A DNA stretch of 25,414 bases from Fidelibacterota bacterium UBA6531 (GCA_002436185.1 DJKX01000035.1:1-25414), one strand, 5' to 3'; shown: positions 1 through 7,859, counted from the stretch's first letter. Notes: generated by a model not told the origin, from the letters alone. A program made the numbers and translations.

Positions 1-24
1 GTCGTAACGGAGATTGTTGAGTAA
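1..24 (+). CDS. tuf: Elongation factor Tu, last seven codons (partial)
   Basis: The window opens in frame with codons reading V-V-T-E-I-V-E and then TAA at 22-24. This matches the usual end of bacterial EF-Tu (Gly-Val-Val-Thr-Glu/Lys-Ile-hydrophobic-Glu). EF-Tu delivers aminoacyl-tRNA to the ribosome as a GTP complex. A tuf gene directly before rpsJ is the common str-to-S10 junction in many bacteria, which supports the call. Only seven residues are visible, so it rests on the tail motif plus position. Confidence 0.72.
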   Translation, partial: VVTEIVE

Positions 25-29
25 ATATA

Positions 30-338
30 GTGGCAAATCAAACCATACGCATAAGTCTTAAAGCATACGATCATCACTTGTTGGATAAATCAACGGAAAA
101 GATTGTAAAAACAGCTAAATCAACTGGCGCTGTGATTTCCGGTCCAATTCCAATGCCGACAAAACGGACTGTCTATACAGTTTTGCGGTCACCCTTTGTA
201 GATAAGAAATCAAGAGAACAATTTCAATCTAAAATACATAAGAGAGTTGTAGATATTTTGAATTCCACACCTAAAACAGTAGAAGCATTGATGAAGTTAG
301 ATTTGCCTGCTGGTGTTGATATTCAAATCAAGGTGTAA
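30..338 (+). CDS. rpsJ: 30S ribosomal protein S10
   Basis: S10 sits in the head of the 30S subunit and, with NusB, also acts in transcription antitermination. The 102-residue length is standard and the family pattern is clear: an N-terminal RISLKAYDH strand, GPIPMPTK around residues 38-45, and the YTVLRSPFVDKKSREQF block at 49-65. The start is GTG, only five bases after the preceding stop codon, with a weak GAG ribosome site inside the end of that gene. This tight spacing suggests translational coupling to tuf. It is the first gene of the S10 cluster here and no promoter is visible in front of it. Confidence 0.97.
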   Translation: MANQTIRISLKAYDHHLLDKSTEKIVKTAKSTGAVISGPIPMPTKRTVYTVLRSPFVDKKSREQFQSKIHKRVVDILNSTPKTVEALMKLDLPAGVDIQIKV

Positions 339-340
339 TT

Positions 341-958
341 ATGCGCGGATTAATTGGTAAAAAAATTGGTATGACACAAGTCTTCGGAGATCACGGAACG
401 ATGGTTCCCGTAACTGTTGTTGATGCGGGTCCATGTGTTGTAACACAAGTAAAAACCGAAAATAAGGATGGTTATACATCTGTACAATTAGGTTTTGGTG
501 AGCGAAAAGAAAAACATACAAATAAACCTATGAAAGGTATGTTTGACAAAGCAAAGACAACGCCAAAACGTATTTTATCTGAATTCGAACCTATACAAGG
601 ATTTGATTATAAAGTCGGTCAAGAATTTGGTGCAGCAATATTTAAAGAAGGTGATATTGTTAATGTTACCGGTACATCAAAAGGAAAAGGATTTGCAGGT
701 GTGATGAAACGACATGGTTTTTCAGGTGGTCCGAAAACACATGGACAGCGTGAATATGATCGTGCGCCTGGTTCAATTGGGCAGGGTTCTGATCCTTCAA
801 GAGTCTATAAAGGAATGCGCATGGCAGGGCATATGGGTGTTGAAAAAGTGACAGTAAGAAATCTTGAAATTGTACGCGTTGATAGTGGAAAAAATCAATT
901 GCTTATTAAAGGTGCAGTGCCCGGTGTTCAAAATAGTTTTATACTGATTAAAAAATAA
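341..958 (+). CDS. rplC: 50S ribosomal protein L3
   Basis: L3 is an early-assembly 23S rRNA binder whose long loop reaches the peptidyl-transferase centre. The 205 residues are normal for the family. The N-terminus MRGLIGKKIGMTQVF is diagnostic. The central basic loop (KGKGFAGVMKRHGFSGGPKTHG, from about residue 114) and the GSIGQGSDPSRVYKGMRMAGHMG block contain the glutamine that is methylated in other bacteria. An AAGGTG ribosome site overlaps the end of rpsJ, five bases upstream of the ATG. The gene overlaps rplD by one base at TAATG. Confidence 0.98.
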   Translation: MRGLIGKKIGMTQVFGDHGTMVPVTVVDAGPCVVTQVKTENKDGYTSVQLGFGERKEKHTNKPMKGMFDKAKTTPKRILSEFEPIQGFDYKVGQEFGAAIFKEGDIVNVTGTSKGKGFAGVMKRHGFSGGPKTHGQREYDRAPGSIGQGSDPSRVYKGMRMAGHMGVEKVTVRNLEIVRVDSGKNQLLIKGAVPGVQNSFILIKK

Positions 959-1590
959 TGATGGAATTACAAGTTTTTAAACAAGATGGTAGTAAAGCTT
1001 CAAAAGTGAAGCTTAATGAAACTGTATTTGGTATTGAACCGAATAAAGATGTTATTTTTCGTGCAGTACAGTCTGAATTAACTAACAGTCGTCAGGGTAA
1101 TCACGCTACAAAAAATCGAAGTAAAGTTCGAGGTGGTGGCCGTAAGCCTTTTAAACAAAAAGGTCGCGGTGTTGCTCGCGCAGGGTCTACCCGTTCACCA
1201 TTATGGAAAGGTGGGGGTACTGTCTTTGGCCCTGAACCTCATGGTTATTCATATAATCTCCCAAAAAAGATGAAGGGTCTAGCTCGGCGATCTGTGCTTT
1301 CCAGTAAAACAAAAAATGATGAAGTTATTATAATCGACGAATTAAATGTTTTATCACCAAAAACGAAAGAATTTGTTAAAGTTTTAAATGATTTAAAAAT
1401 CGCAGATAAAAAAATCGCAATTTTATTGGGTGAAAGTAAAAATGATGTTTTTTTGGCTGGTCGAAACTTGCCCAATGTTGCCATTTTGGAAGCCGCTCAT
1501 GCAAGTGCATATGATCTCATTGATTGTGATGTAATCCTAATAGAAAAAAGCGGAATTGAAGCTTTAACTGAACAATTAATGGTAAAATAA
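958..1590 (+). CDS. rplD: 50S ribosomal protein L4
   Basis: L4 binds 23S rRNA and lines the narrow part of the peptide exit tunnel. In some bacteria it also represses its own S10 operon. The tunnel loop is evident at about residues 45-95 (RQGNHATKNRSKVRGGGRKPFKQKGRG, then GGGTVFGPEPHGY), followed by a globular C-terminal half. Two consecutive ATG codons are possible starts. The first (958) overlaps the rplC stop as TAATG; the second (961) would give 209 residues. No hairpin resembling an L4-responsive leader is visible, because the operon leader lies outside the window. Confidence 0.97.
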   Translation: MMELQVFKQDGSKASKVKLNETVFGIEPNKDVIFRAVQSELTNSRQGNHATKNRSKVRGGGRKPFKQKGRGVARAGSTRSPLWKGGGTVFGPEPHGYSYNLPKKMKGLARRSVLSSKTKNDEVIIIDELNVLSPKTKEFVKVLNDLKIADKKIAILLGESKNDVFLAGRNLPNVAILEAAHASAYDLIDCDVILIEKSGIEALTEQLMVK

Positions 1591-1907
1591 TGTCAGTACG
1601 AGAAATCATAATAAAACCATTATTTACTGAAAAATTGAGTCAATTAGAAGAAACTCAAAGAAAATACGCTTTTCAGGTAGATAGTTCTGCAAATAAGATT
1701 GAGATAAAAGATGCTGTTGAAAAAAGATTTGATGTAATAGTTGCAAAAGTTGCGACAATGAACAGATTAGGTAAAGCAAAGCAAATGACAGTCCGTAGTG
1801 GTGGTAGGACCATCCGTACAAATGGACATCGATCCAATTGGAAAAAAGCTATTATTACTCTAAAAGAAGGATCGACGATTGATCTCATAAGGGGAGAAGT
1901 TGGATAA
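1590..1907 (+). CDS. rplW: 50S ribosomal protein L23
   Basis: L23 sits at the tunnel exit and forms the docking site for trigger factor and the signal recognition particle. Length (105 residues) and motifs are typical: IIIKPLFTEKLSQLEE near the N-terminus, YAFQVDSSANKIEIKDAVEKRFDV in the middle, and a basic extended loop ending in RTNGHRSNWKKAIITL. It begins in a TAATG overlap with rplD and ends in a TAATG overlap with rplB, so translation of the three genes is probably coupled. Confidence 0.97.
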   Translation: MSVREIIIKPLFTEKLSQLEETQRKYAFQVDSSANKIEIKDAVEKRFDVIVAKVATMNRLGKAKQMTVRSGGRTIRTNGHRSNWKKAIITLKEGSTIDLIRGEVG

Positions 1908-2731
1908 TGGGTATCCGCAAACTTAAATCAACTACTCCGGGTAATCGTTTTGCGACGCGATCTGACTTTTCGGAAATTACGAAAAATACACCTGAAAAAA
2001 GTTTAACTGAAGCCAAGCGTAAAACGGGTGGACGAAATAATAAAGGTCGTATAACTACACGCCATCGCGGAGGCGGTCATAAACAACGCTATCGCATTAT
2101 AGATTTTAAACGTAGTAAACATGACATTCCTGCAAAAGTATTTGCAATTGAATATGATCCAAATCGATCAGCAAATATTGCTTTATTGCATTACGCTGAT
2201 GGTGACAAACGTTACATTCTTTCACCTTTTGGAATTAAAGTTGGTGACACGGTTCTCTCTGGTGAAAATGCACCATTGAAAATTGGTAATGCTTTACCAT
2301 TAATTAAAATACCTACAGGTATGTTTGTTCATAATGTTGAATTATATCCGGGTAATGGCGGGCAAATGGTTCGCAGTGCTGGTGCATCTGCACAGGTTAT
2401 GGCTCATGAAGGCGGATTTACTACATTGAAATTGCCTTCAGGAGAAGATCGATTAATCCGCAATGAGTGTTTAGCTACTTTGGGTGAAGTTGGGAATAAA
2501 TCCCATGAACAGATCGTCTCGGGTAAAGCCGGACGTTCTCGCTGGTTAGGTCGTAGGCCTACTGTCAGAGGTGTTGCAATGAATCCTGTTGATCATCCAA
2601 TGGGTGGTGGTGAAGGAAAATCTTCAGGCGGTCGTCATCCTACGACTCCTTGGGGAAAACCAACTAAAGGGTATAAAACAAGGAAAAAGAATAAAAAATC
2701 TAATGATTATATCGTGAAGAGGAGAAAGTAG
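1907..2731 (+). CDS. rplB: 50S ribosomal protein L2
   Basis: L2 is a core 23S rRNA protein needed for subunit association and peptidyl-transferase activity. The 274 residues match the family length. Recognisable parts are GRNNKGRITTRHRGGGHKQRYR (about 42-63), the SH3-like central region, and the C-terminal GRRPTVRGVAMNPVDHPMGGGEG block. The latter retains the Asp-His pair that corresponds to the functionally important E. coli His229. The gene starts by TAATG overlap with rplW and is followed by rpsS after one base. Confidence 0.98.
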   Translation: MGIRKLKSTTPGNRFATRSDFSEITKNTPEKSLTEAKRKTGGRNNKGRITTRHRGGGHKQRYRIIDFKRSKHDIPAKVFAIEYDPNRSANIALLHYADGDKRYILSPFGIKVGDTVLSGENAPLKIGNALPLIKIPTGMFVHNVELYPGNGGQMVRSAGASAQVMAHEGGFTTLKLPSGEDRLIRNECLATLGEVGNKSHEQIVSGKAGRSRWLGRRPTVRGVAMNPVDHPMGGGEGKSSGGRHPTTPWGKPTKGYKTRKKNKKSNDYIVKRRK

Positions 2732-2732
2732 G

Positions 2733-2999
2733 ATGGCAAGATCATTAAAAAAGGGCCCCTACGTTGATGAGAAACTCATGAAAAAAGTTCAGATTATGAA
2801 TGATGGTGGAAAGAAACAAGTGATCAAAACATGGTCGCGCCGTTCTATGATCACTCCCGATTTTGTGGGTCATACGTTTGCTGTACATAATGGTAATAAG
2901 TTTATTCCTGTATTTATATCAGAAAATATGGTTGGGCATAAATTAGGTGAATTTGCTCCAACTCGAATTTTTAGAATGCATTCTGGAGACCGTACATAG
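2733..2999 (+). CDS. rpsS: 30S ribosomal protein S19
   Basis: S19 binds 16S rRNA in the 30S head with S13 and contacts the A-site finger of the large subunit. The 88-residue protein has the hallmark N-terminus MARSLKKGPYVDEKLMKK and the conserved TWSRRSMITPDFVGHTFAVHNG region. A good AGGAG ribosome site lies inside the end of rplB, about ten bases before the ATG. It is followed two bases after its stop by rplV. Confidence 0.97.
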   Translation: MARSLKKGPYVDEKLMKKVQIMNDGGKKQVIKTWSRRSMITPDFVGHTFAVHNGNKFIPVFISENMVGHKLGEFAPTRIFRMHSGDRT

Positions 3000-3001
3000 T
3001 C

Positions 3002-3343
3002 ATGGACGCTAAAGCTTGCAGCAGATACGTAAGACAATCTCCACGAAAGATTCGCATTGTTATGGATGAGGTTCGCGGTAAGAAAGTAGGAGATGCATTA
3101 AATTACTTACACTTTTCTCCGAAAAAAGGATCTGAAGTTATTGAAAAAACATTACGCTCTGCCGTGAGCAATCTGCTTCAAAAAGCGGATGATACAAATA
3201 TAGATCCGGATGGATTAATCATATCTGAAGCTTTTGTTAATGGGGGTCCATCACTGAAGAGATTTCGGGCTGCATCCATGGGTCGTATTTCACGTTTAAA
3301 TAAACCAACAAGTCACGTCACAGTTGTTGTGAGTGACGTTTAA
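3002..3343 (+). CDS. rplV: 50S ribosomal protein L22
   Basis: L22 touches all 23S rRNA domains. Its beta-hairpin lines the exit tunnel, the site of known macrolide-resistance changes. The 113 residues include SPRKIRIVMDEVRGKKV near the start and the tunnel hairpin FVNGGPSLKRFRAASMGRISRLNKPTSHVTVVVSD at the C-terminus. No insertion or deletion is apparent in the hairpin. The ATG has only a weak upstream GGAGA ribosome site inside rpsS, consistent with coupled translation. Confidence 0.97.
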   Translation: MDAKACSRYVRQSPRKIRIVMDEVRGKKVGDALNYLHFSPKKGSEVIEKTLRSAVSNLLQKADDTNIDPDGLIISEAFVNGGPSLKRFRAASMGRISRLNKPTSHVTVVVSDV

Positions 3344-3352
3344 GGAGATATT

Positions 3353-3967
3353 TTGGGTCAAAAGACACATCCGGTCGGTTTTCGTTTATCAGTTAAAAAG
3401 AATTGGAGTTCTAATTGGTTTGCTGAAAAAACATTTTCTTATGAATTAGAAGAAGATGTAAGGATTCGTAAATATATCAAGCATAGAATGCCGAATGCCG
3501 GGATCTCCCGAGTAGACATTAGTCGAACATCAAAAGTAGTCACGGTTACAATTCAAACAGCACGACCTGGAATTGTGATAGGTAAAGGCGGAGAAGAAGT
3601 GGGCCGATTAAAGAAAGAAATAAATCAGTTAACAGATAAAGATGTACAAATAAATATTTCAGAAGTAAAACGTCCCGAATTAGATGCTGCTTTGGTTGGG
3701 TCTAATATTGCCCATCAATTAGTAAAAAAGATTTCGTATCGACGAGTTGTGAATAAAGCAATTCAATCAACCATGCGTATGGGCGCATTAGGTATTCGTA
3801 TCAATGTTGCAGGTCGATTAGGCGGAACAGAAATTGCTCGAAGTGAAAAATTCCATGAAGGACGTGTTCCACTTCATACACTACGAGCAGATATAGATTA
3901 TGCACTAACTGAAGCCCAAACGACGTATGGTATTATTGGGATAAAAGTTTGGATTTGTAACGGATAA
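3353..3967 (+). CDS. rpsC: 30S ribosomal protein S3
   Basis: S3 forms part of the mRNA entry channel of the 30S subunit. The N-terminus GQKTHPVGFRL is diagnostic. The KH RNA-binding domain is visible with RPGIVIGKGGEEVGRLKKEI at about residues 71-90 (GKGG at 77-80), followed by the C-terminal domain containing GCRLGG-like AGRLGGTEIARSE. The start codon is TTG, chosen because a strong AAGGAG sits six bases upstream and the protein begins exactly where family members do. Length is 204 residues. Confidence 0.97.
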   Translation: MGQKTHPVGFRLSVKKNWSSNWFAEKTFSYELEEDVRIRKYIKHRMPNAGISRVDISRTSKVVTVTIQTARPGIVIGKGGEEVGRLKKEINQLTDKDVQINISEVKRPELDAALVGSNIAHQLVKKISYRRVVNKAIQSTMRMGALGIRINVAGRLGGTEIARSEKFHEGRVPLHTLRADIDYALTEAQTTYGIIGIKVWICNG

Positions 3968-3985
3968 ACCGGTTTAAATGAAATT

Positions 3986-4399
3986 ATGTTAGAACCCAGA
4001 AAAGTAAAATTTCGTCGTCACCATCGCGGTAATCGCCGTGGTTTAGCTACTCGTGGCAATCAAGTTTCCTTTGGAAGTTTTGGTTTAAAAGCAGTTGAAC
4101 CCGGTTGGATTACAGCTCGACAGATTGAAGCGGCTCGTGTTACAATTTCCAGGGTGGTTCGTAAAACAGGTAAAATGTGGATTAGAATATTTCCAGATAA
4201 ACCTATTACCAAAAAACCAGCTGAAACAAGAATGGGTAAAGGTAAGGGAACACCGGAATACTGGGTAGCTGTTGTAAAGCCGGGGCGAGTCATGTTCGAA
4301 ATAGAAGGTGTCGATCGTGAGTTAGCAGAATTGGCATTCACAAATGCATCACACAAATTACCTATTAAAACAAAAATTGTGGAACGGAGAGACATTTAA
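3986..4399 (+). CDS. rplP: 50S ribosomal protein L16
   Basis: L16 helps shape the A-site region of the 50S subunit and is a late-assembly protein. The 137 residues are normal. MLEPRKVKFRRHHRG at the start and GFFGLKA-like FGSFGLKAVEPGWITARQIEAARV in the first third are characteristic, followed by RIFPDKPITKKPAETRMGKGKG. The gap to rpsC is 18 bases and no clear Shine-Dalgarno sequence precedes the ATG. The gene overlaps rpmC by one base (TAATG). Confidence 0.97.
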   Translation: MLEPRKVKFRRHHRGNRRGLATRGNQVSFGSFGLKAVEPGWITARQIEAARVTISRVVRKTGKMWIRIFPDKPITKKPAETRMGKGKGTPEYWVAVVKPGRVMFEIEGVDRELAELAFTNASHKLPIKTKIVERRDI

Positions 4400-4617
4400 T
4401 GAAACGTTCAGAATTAAATGAAATGTCCCAATCAGAATTGGATGTTAAGCTTGATGAAAATATGGAAGCACTTCAAAATATTCGTTTTCAGAAATCTCTA
4501 CAGCAACTGGAAAATCCGTTACAGATAAGACATTTGAAAAAAGAAATTGCACAGATAAAAACGGTGATTCATGAATATAAATTAGGTGTTAGAGAAGAGA
4601 AAGGTTCGAAGAATTAA
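4399..4617 (+). CDS. rpmC: 50S ribosomal protein L29
   Basis: L29 is a small two-helix protein next to L23 at the tunnel exit. The 72 residues show the expected pattern: N-terminal MKRSELNEMSQSELDVKL, central LQNIRFQKSLQQLENPLQIRHLKKEIAQIKT, then a basic tail. It begins in a TAATG overlap with rplP and ends in a TAATG overlap with rpsQ. Confidence 0.95.
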   Translation: MKRSELNEMSQSELDVKLDENMEALQNIRFQKSLQQLENPLQIRHLKKEIAQIKTVIHEYKLGVREEKGSKN

Positions 4618-4877
4618 TGGAACGTAAAAGACAATCATTGACGGGCGAAGTGATAAGCACAAAAATGGATAAAACCGTAGTTGTAAAAGTCACAAGGCGC
4701 GTTAAACATAAAGTGTATAAAAAAATTATTAATACATCAAAAAAGCACATGGCGCATGTGAGCAGTGTTGAGCCTAAAGATGGTGATATTGTACGAATTA
4801 CTTCCACAAGTCCAATCAGTAAGAATAAACGTTGGCAAGTGAGTGAAATTATTCGTGAATCGGTAAAGATTGGATAA
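4617..4877 (+). CDS. rpsQ: 30S ribosomal protein S17
   Basis: S17 is an OB-fold primary 16S rRNA-binding protein. Diagnostic stretches in its 86 residues are LTGEVISTKMDKTVVVKVTRRVKHKVYKK near the N-terminus and EPKDGDIVRITSTSPISKNKRWQVSEII near the C-terminus. It starts by a one-base TAATG overlap with rpmC. Five bases separate its stop from the GTG of rplN. Confidence 0.97.
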   Translation: MERKRQSLTGEVISTKMDKTVVVKVTRRVKHKVYKKIINTSKKHMAHVSSVEPKDGDIVRITSTSPISKNKRWQVSEIIRESVKIG

Positions 4878-4882
4878 AGAGA

Positions 4883-5251
4883 GTGATTCAACAAGAAACA
4901 AGGCTAAAAGTTGCAGATAATACGGGAGCAAAAGAAATTTTGTGTTTCAAAATTATTGGTGGCTCTAAACGACGTTATGCTACCGTGGGAGATATTATTG
5001 TTATAACTGTTAAAAATGCTATTCCAAACGGAATGGTTAAAAAGGGTGACGTCTCACGAGCAGTTGTGGTTCGGACAAAAAAGGAGATTCGTCGTATTGA
5101 TGGATCATATATTCGGTTTGATGATAATGCAGCTGTATTGTTGACGAGTGCAGGTGAACCGCGTGGAACACGTATTTTTGGTCCAGTTGCCAGAGAATTG
5201 CGAGATGGTGGTTATATGAAAATTATTTCAATGGCTCCGGAGGTATTATAA
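4883..5251 (+). CDS. rplN: 50S ribosomal protein L14
   Basis: L14 binds 23S rRNA and forms an intersubunit bridge; in many bacteria it is the docking site for the silencing factor RsfS. The 122-residue length is exactly typical. The N-terminus MIQQETRLKVADNTGAKEILCFKIIGGS and the C-terminal GTRIFGPVARELRDGGYMKIISMAPEVL are family signatures. The start is GTG with only a weak ribosome site near the preceding stop. It overlaps rplX by one base. Confidence 0.97.
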   Translation: MIQQETRLKVADNTGAKEILCFKIIGGSKRRYATVGDIIVITVKNAIPNGMVKKGDVSRAVVVRTKKEIRRIDGSYIRFDDNAAVLLTSAGEPRGTRIFGPVARELRDGGYMKIISMAPEVL

Positions 5252-5556
5252 TGCATATTAAAAAAGGCATGACGGTACGTGTGATTACCGGTAATCACAA
5301 AGGATCAGAAGGTAAAGTTTTACATATCTTTCCAGATTCACAAAAAGTGATTGTTGAAGGAATTAATTTGGTCAAACGTGCTTCGCGACCAACACAGGAA
5401 AATCCTGCAGGTGGATTTGTAGAAAAAGAAGCTCCTATCCATATTTCAAATATGCTGCCAGTGCATAAAGGAAATGCAACACGGGTGGGATATAAGATTT
5501 TAGAAAATGGACGCAAAGTAAGAATTGCATCAAAAACAGGTGAAGAATTAGAATAG
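5251..5556 (+). CDS. rplX: 50S ribosomal protein L24
   Basis: L24 is an assembly-initiating 23S rRNA binder with a KOW motif. That motif is seen at residues 3-30 (IKKGMTVRVITGNHKGSEGKV). The rest is typical: VNLVKRASRPTQENPAGGFVEKEAPIHISNMLPV and a C-terminal GYKILENGRKVRIASKTGEELE. At 101 residues it is of normal length. An AGGTATTATA context and TAATG overlap link it to rplN. The gap to rplE is four bases. Confidence 0.97.
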   Translation: MHIKKGMTVRVITGNHKGSEGKVLHIFPDSQKVIVEGINLVKRASRPTQENPAGGFVEKEAPIHISNMLPVHKGNATRVGYKILENGRKVRIASKTGEELE

Positions 5557-5560
5557 AATT

Positions 5561-6325
5561 ATGGCAAAAAAAGAAACAAGCGAAAAGCCAGATAAGAAAA
5601 AATCAGTTGCAAAGAAGAGTACTGCTAAAGAAACTGCTGCGAAAAAATCGACAGCAAAAAAGAGTGCGCCTAAAAAAACAACTGTAAAAAAATCATCAAG
5701 TAAAAAGAATGCTCCGAAGAAAAGTACAAAGTCTAAAAGTGATATGTATATACCTAATTTGAAGATGAAGTTTGGGCAAGATATTACTCCTGCATTGATG
5801 AAGCGTTTTGGTTATAAGAATGTGATGGAAGTTCCTCATGTTTCTTCTATTTCGGTAAATATGGGAATTGGTGACGCAAAATTGAATCCGAAAGCTTTAG
5901 AAAGAGCAGTCGAAGAATTAACGGCAATCACTGGACAAAAAGCAGTTATAACTCGTTCTAAAAAGGATATTTCTAATTTCAAAATTCGCAAGGGATTTCC
6001 TGTGGGATGCAAGGTGATGCTTCGTGGAAATCGCATGTACGAATTTCTTGAAAGACTTATTTCGATTGCTTTGCCACGTACGCGCGATTTCAGAGGTTTA
6101 TCTTTTAAGTCATTTGATAGAAAAGGAAATTATTCCTTCGGAATAAAAGAACAGATCGTTTTTACTGAAATCGATTATGATAAAATCGATTCTATCCGAG
6201 GAATGGATATTACGCTTGGAACGACTGCTAATTCGGATGACGAATCATATTGGTTATTAAAAGAATTTGGTTTTCCTTTAAGGGAAAAACCTGTAAAACA
6301 AGAAGAAGTAGTTGAGGCTGCCTAA
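5561..6325 (+). CDS. rplE: 50S ribosomal protein L5 with Lys-rich N-terminal extension
   Basis: L5 binds 5S rRNA and contacts P-site tRNA. Residues from about Met62 are ordinary L5 (NLKMKFGQDITPALMKRFGYKNVMEVPHVSSISVNMGIG, then the TRSKKDISNFKIRKGFPVGCKVMLRGNRMYEFL block). Total length is 254, against about 180 for the family. The extra part is residues 1-61, made of imperfect Ala/Ser/Thr-Lys-Lys units like a histone H1 tail, plus a short acidic C-terminal tail. An internal ATG at 5744 would give a normal-sized protein, but it lacks a ribosome site. The upstream ATG lies four bases after rplX and the frame stays open throughout, so I favour the long form. Confidence 0.93.
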   Translation: MAKKETSEKPDKKKSVAKKSTAKETAAKKSTAKKSAPKKTTVKKSSSKKNAPKKSTKSKSDMYIPNLKMKFGQDITPALMKRFGYKNVMEVPHVSSISVNMGIGDAKLNPKALERAVEELTAITGQKAVITRSKKDISNFKIRKGFPVGCKVMLRGNRMYEFLERLISIALPRTRDFRGLSFKSFDRKGNYSFGIKEQIVFTEIDYDKIDSIRGMDITLGTTANSDDESYWLLKEFGFPLREKPVKQEEVVEAA

Positions 6326-6510
6326 TGGCAAAAAAATCACTAATTGTTAAATCAAAAAGAAAACCGAAATTTTCCAGTCGGGCATATAACCGTTGTTTCA
6401 ATTGCGGACGCCCCGATGGCTATTTACGCAAATTCGGATTGTGCCGTATTTGTTTTCGAGAAATGGCCTTAAAAGGTGAAATCCCGGGTATTACAAAAGC
6501 AAGTTGGTAA
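6325..6510 (+). CDS. rpsN: 30S ribosomal protein S14, zinc-binding type Z
   Basis: S14 binds the 30S head near the decoding site. This is the short 61-residue form with an intact zinc ribbon: Cys24-x-x-Cys27 and Cys40-x-x-Cys43 (RCFNCGRPDGYLRKFGLCRICFRE), ending with the usual IPGITKASW. It starts by a TAATG overlap with rplE. Together with the zinc-type L36 downstream it implies that the operon encodes the zinc-dependent (C+) versions of both proteins. Confidence 0.97.
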   Translation: MAKKSLIVKSKRKPKFSSRAYNRCFNCGRPDGYLRKFGLCRICFREMALKGEIPGITKASW

Positions 6511-6526
6511 GGAGAGTATGATTTAA

Positions 6527-6925
6527 ATGAGTATGACAGATCCAATTGCTGATTTGCTGACGCGAATTCGGAATGGCTTAAGGGTCAACAAAAGATGGGT
6601 TGATATTCCATCCTCTAACGAAAAGAAACGAATTGTATTTATTTTAAAGGAAGAAAAATATATCGAAGATTTTGTCCTAATCGAAGATAAAGACAGGAAG
6701 CATATTCGAGTCTTTCTGAAGTATGATTATCATGGTAAATCAGTTATATCAGGAATAGAAAGAGTAAGCAAACCCGGTTTACGAGTATATAAAGGGAAAA
6801 AAGAATTGCCCCGAGTGCTCGATGGATTAGGGATCTCAATCATGTCTACATCAAAAGGCGTCATTTCGAATAAAATGGCAAAGAAAATTGGTGTGGGTGG
6901 TGAAGTGCTTTGCAACGTTTGGTAA
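6527..6925 (+). CDS. rpsH: 30S ribosomal protein S8
   Basis: S8 is a primary 16S rRNA binder and in some bacteria represses the spc operon. The 132 residues begin MTDPIADLLTRIRNGL after a two-codon lead (ATG at 6527; a second in-frame ATG at 6533 is also possible). They end with the signature STSKGVISNKMAKKIGVGGEVLCNVW. A strong AAGGAGAG ribosome site overlaps the rpsN stop about ten bases upstream of the first ATG. Confidence 0.97.
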   Translation: MSMTDPIADLLTRIRNGLRVNKRWVDIPSSNEKKRIVFILKEEKYIEDFVLIEDKDRKHIRVFLKYDYHGKSVISGIERVSKPGLRVYKGKKELPRVLDGLGISIMSTSKGVISNKMAKKIGVGGEVLCNVW

Positions 6926-6929
6926 GAAT

Positions 6930-7472
6930 ATGTCGAGAATAGGAAAAGAACCCGTAATGATACCGGATGGTATCAAAGTTGAGATTCAACCCGGTGCTGT
7001 TTTGGTAAATGGTCCAAAAGGTGAATTGAAAGTAAATATTAATCCGGTTGTTAAAGTTGAACAGACTGATAATCAACTAAATATACAAAGAACGTCTGAT
7101 TTAAAATTTGATCGATCAATGCATGGAACTACTCGTATGTTAATAGCAAATGCAATCCATGGTGTTTCAGAAGGCTTTTCGAAAGATTTAGAAATCAGAG
7201 GTATTGGTTTTCAAGCAAACATGCAGGGTAATAGATTAAAGTTACAGTTAGGGTTTTCTCACGATATTTATTTTGATCCACCGGAAGGTATCGAAATTAA
7301 AGCAAATCGAGCAGACATCAATATTTCTGGGATTGACAAACAACTTGTTGGAGAAGTGGCTGCTAAAATAAGGTCTTTCAGAAAACCGGAACCCTATAAA
7401 GGAAAAGGTATTCGCTATAAAGATGAATATGTTCGGTCTAAACAAGGAAAAACTATAGCAACAGGTGCTTAA
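6930..7472 (+). CDS. rplF: 50S ribosomal protein L6
   Basis: L6 has two related domains and lies near the factor-binding site of the 50S subunit. I place the start at the ATG at 6930, giving 180 residues beginning MSRIGKEPVMIPDGIKVEI, which is the family start. Extending upstream in frame would only add codons overlapping rpsH. C-terminal KPEPYKGKGIRYKDEYVRSKQGKT is diagnostic. The start is four bases after the rpsH stop. Confidence 0.97.
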   Translation: MSRIGKEPVMIPDGIKVEIQPGAVLVNGPKGELKVNINPVVKVEQTDNQLNIQRTSDLKFDRSMHGTTRMLIANAIHGVSEGFSKDLEIRGIGFQANMQGNRLKLQLGFSHDIYFDPPEGIEIKANRADINISGIDKQLVGEVAAKIRSFRKPEPYKGKGIRYKDEYVRSKQGKTIATGA

Positions 7473-7475
7473 TAA

Positions 7476-7847
7476 ATGAGTCGTATTAAAGCTAAAAATA
7501 TTCGTTTTGCACGTCGTCGTAACCGTAGTAAACAATTCAATCGGTTACAGTCGGATAGATTTCGGTTGGTGGTCACTCGCAGTCTGAAAAATATTTCTGC
7601 ACAGATTGTAGATGATTCTCAGGGTATAACTCTTGCATCTGCTTCTTCAATGGATAAAAACTTGCAGACAGCATTGAAGAAAGCAGGGAGTAAAGTTGAA
7701 CAAGGTAAAATGGTCGGTGAGGAACTCGCTACCAGGGCGAAAGCAAAAAATATAGAAAAAGTAATTTTTGATAGAAACGGTTTCCCTTATCATGGACGCG
7801 TAAAAGCATTAGCTGATGGCGCTCGTGAAGGTGGATTGGTTTTTTAA
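7476..7847 (+). CDS. rplR: 50S ribosomal protein L18
   Basis: L18 binds 5S rRNA together with L5 in the central protuberance. The 123-residue protein has the basic N-terminus ending in RFRLVVTRSLKNISAQIVDDSQGITLASASS and the C-terminal KVIFDRNGFPYHGRVKALADGAREGGLVF, both family hallmarks. It follows rplF by three bases. A strong AAAAGGAG site for the next gene overlaps its stop region. Confidence 0.97.
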   Translation: MSRIKAKNIRFARRRNRSKQFNRLQSDRFRLVVTRSLKNISAQIVDDSQGITLASASSMDKNLQTALKKAGSKVEQGKMVGEELATRAKAKNIEKVIFDRNGFPYHGRVKALADGAREGGLVF

Positions 7848-7859
7848 AAGGAGTTTTCA

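Noticed and set aside
4060..4395. Long open frame on the minus strand inside rplP
   Set aside because: It is antisense to a clear L16 gene, shows no family-like pattern, and lies in a same-strand operon; it is a shadow of the real frame.
5575..5743. Misassembled low-complexity DNA before rplE
   Set aside because: The A-rich stretch keeps one open frame with a consistent Lys-Lys-Ser/Thr-Ala/Pro pattern, as expected of a selected protein tail.
6888..6929. Upstream extension of rplF by 14 codons
   Set aside because: The added residues overlap rpsH coding sequence and do not match L6; the ATG at 6930 starts exactly at the family N-terminus.
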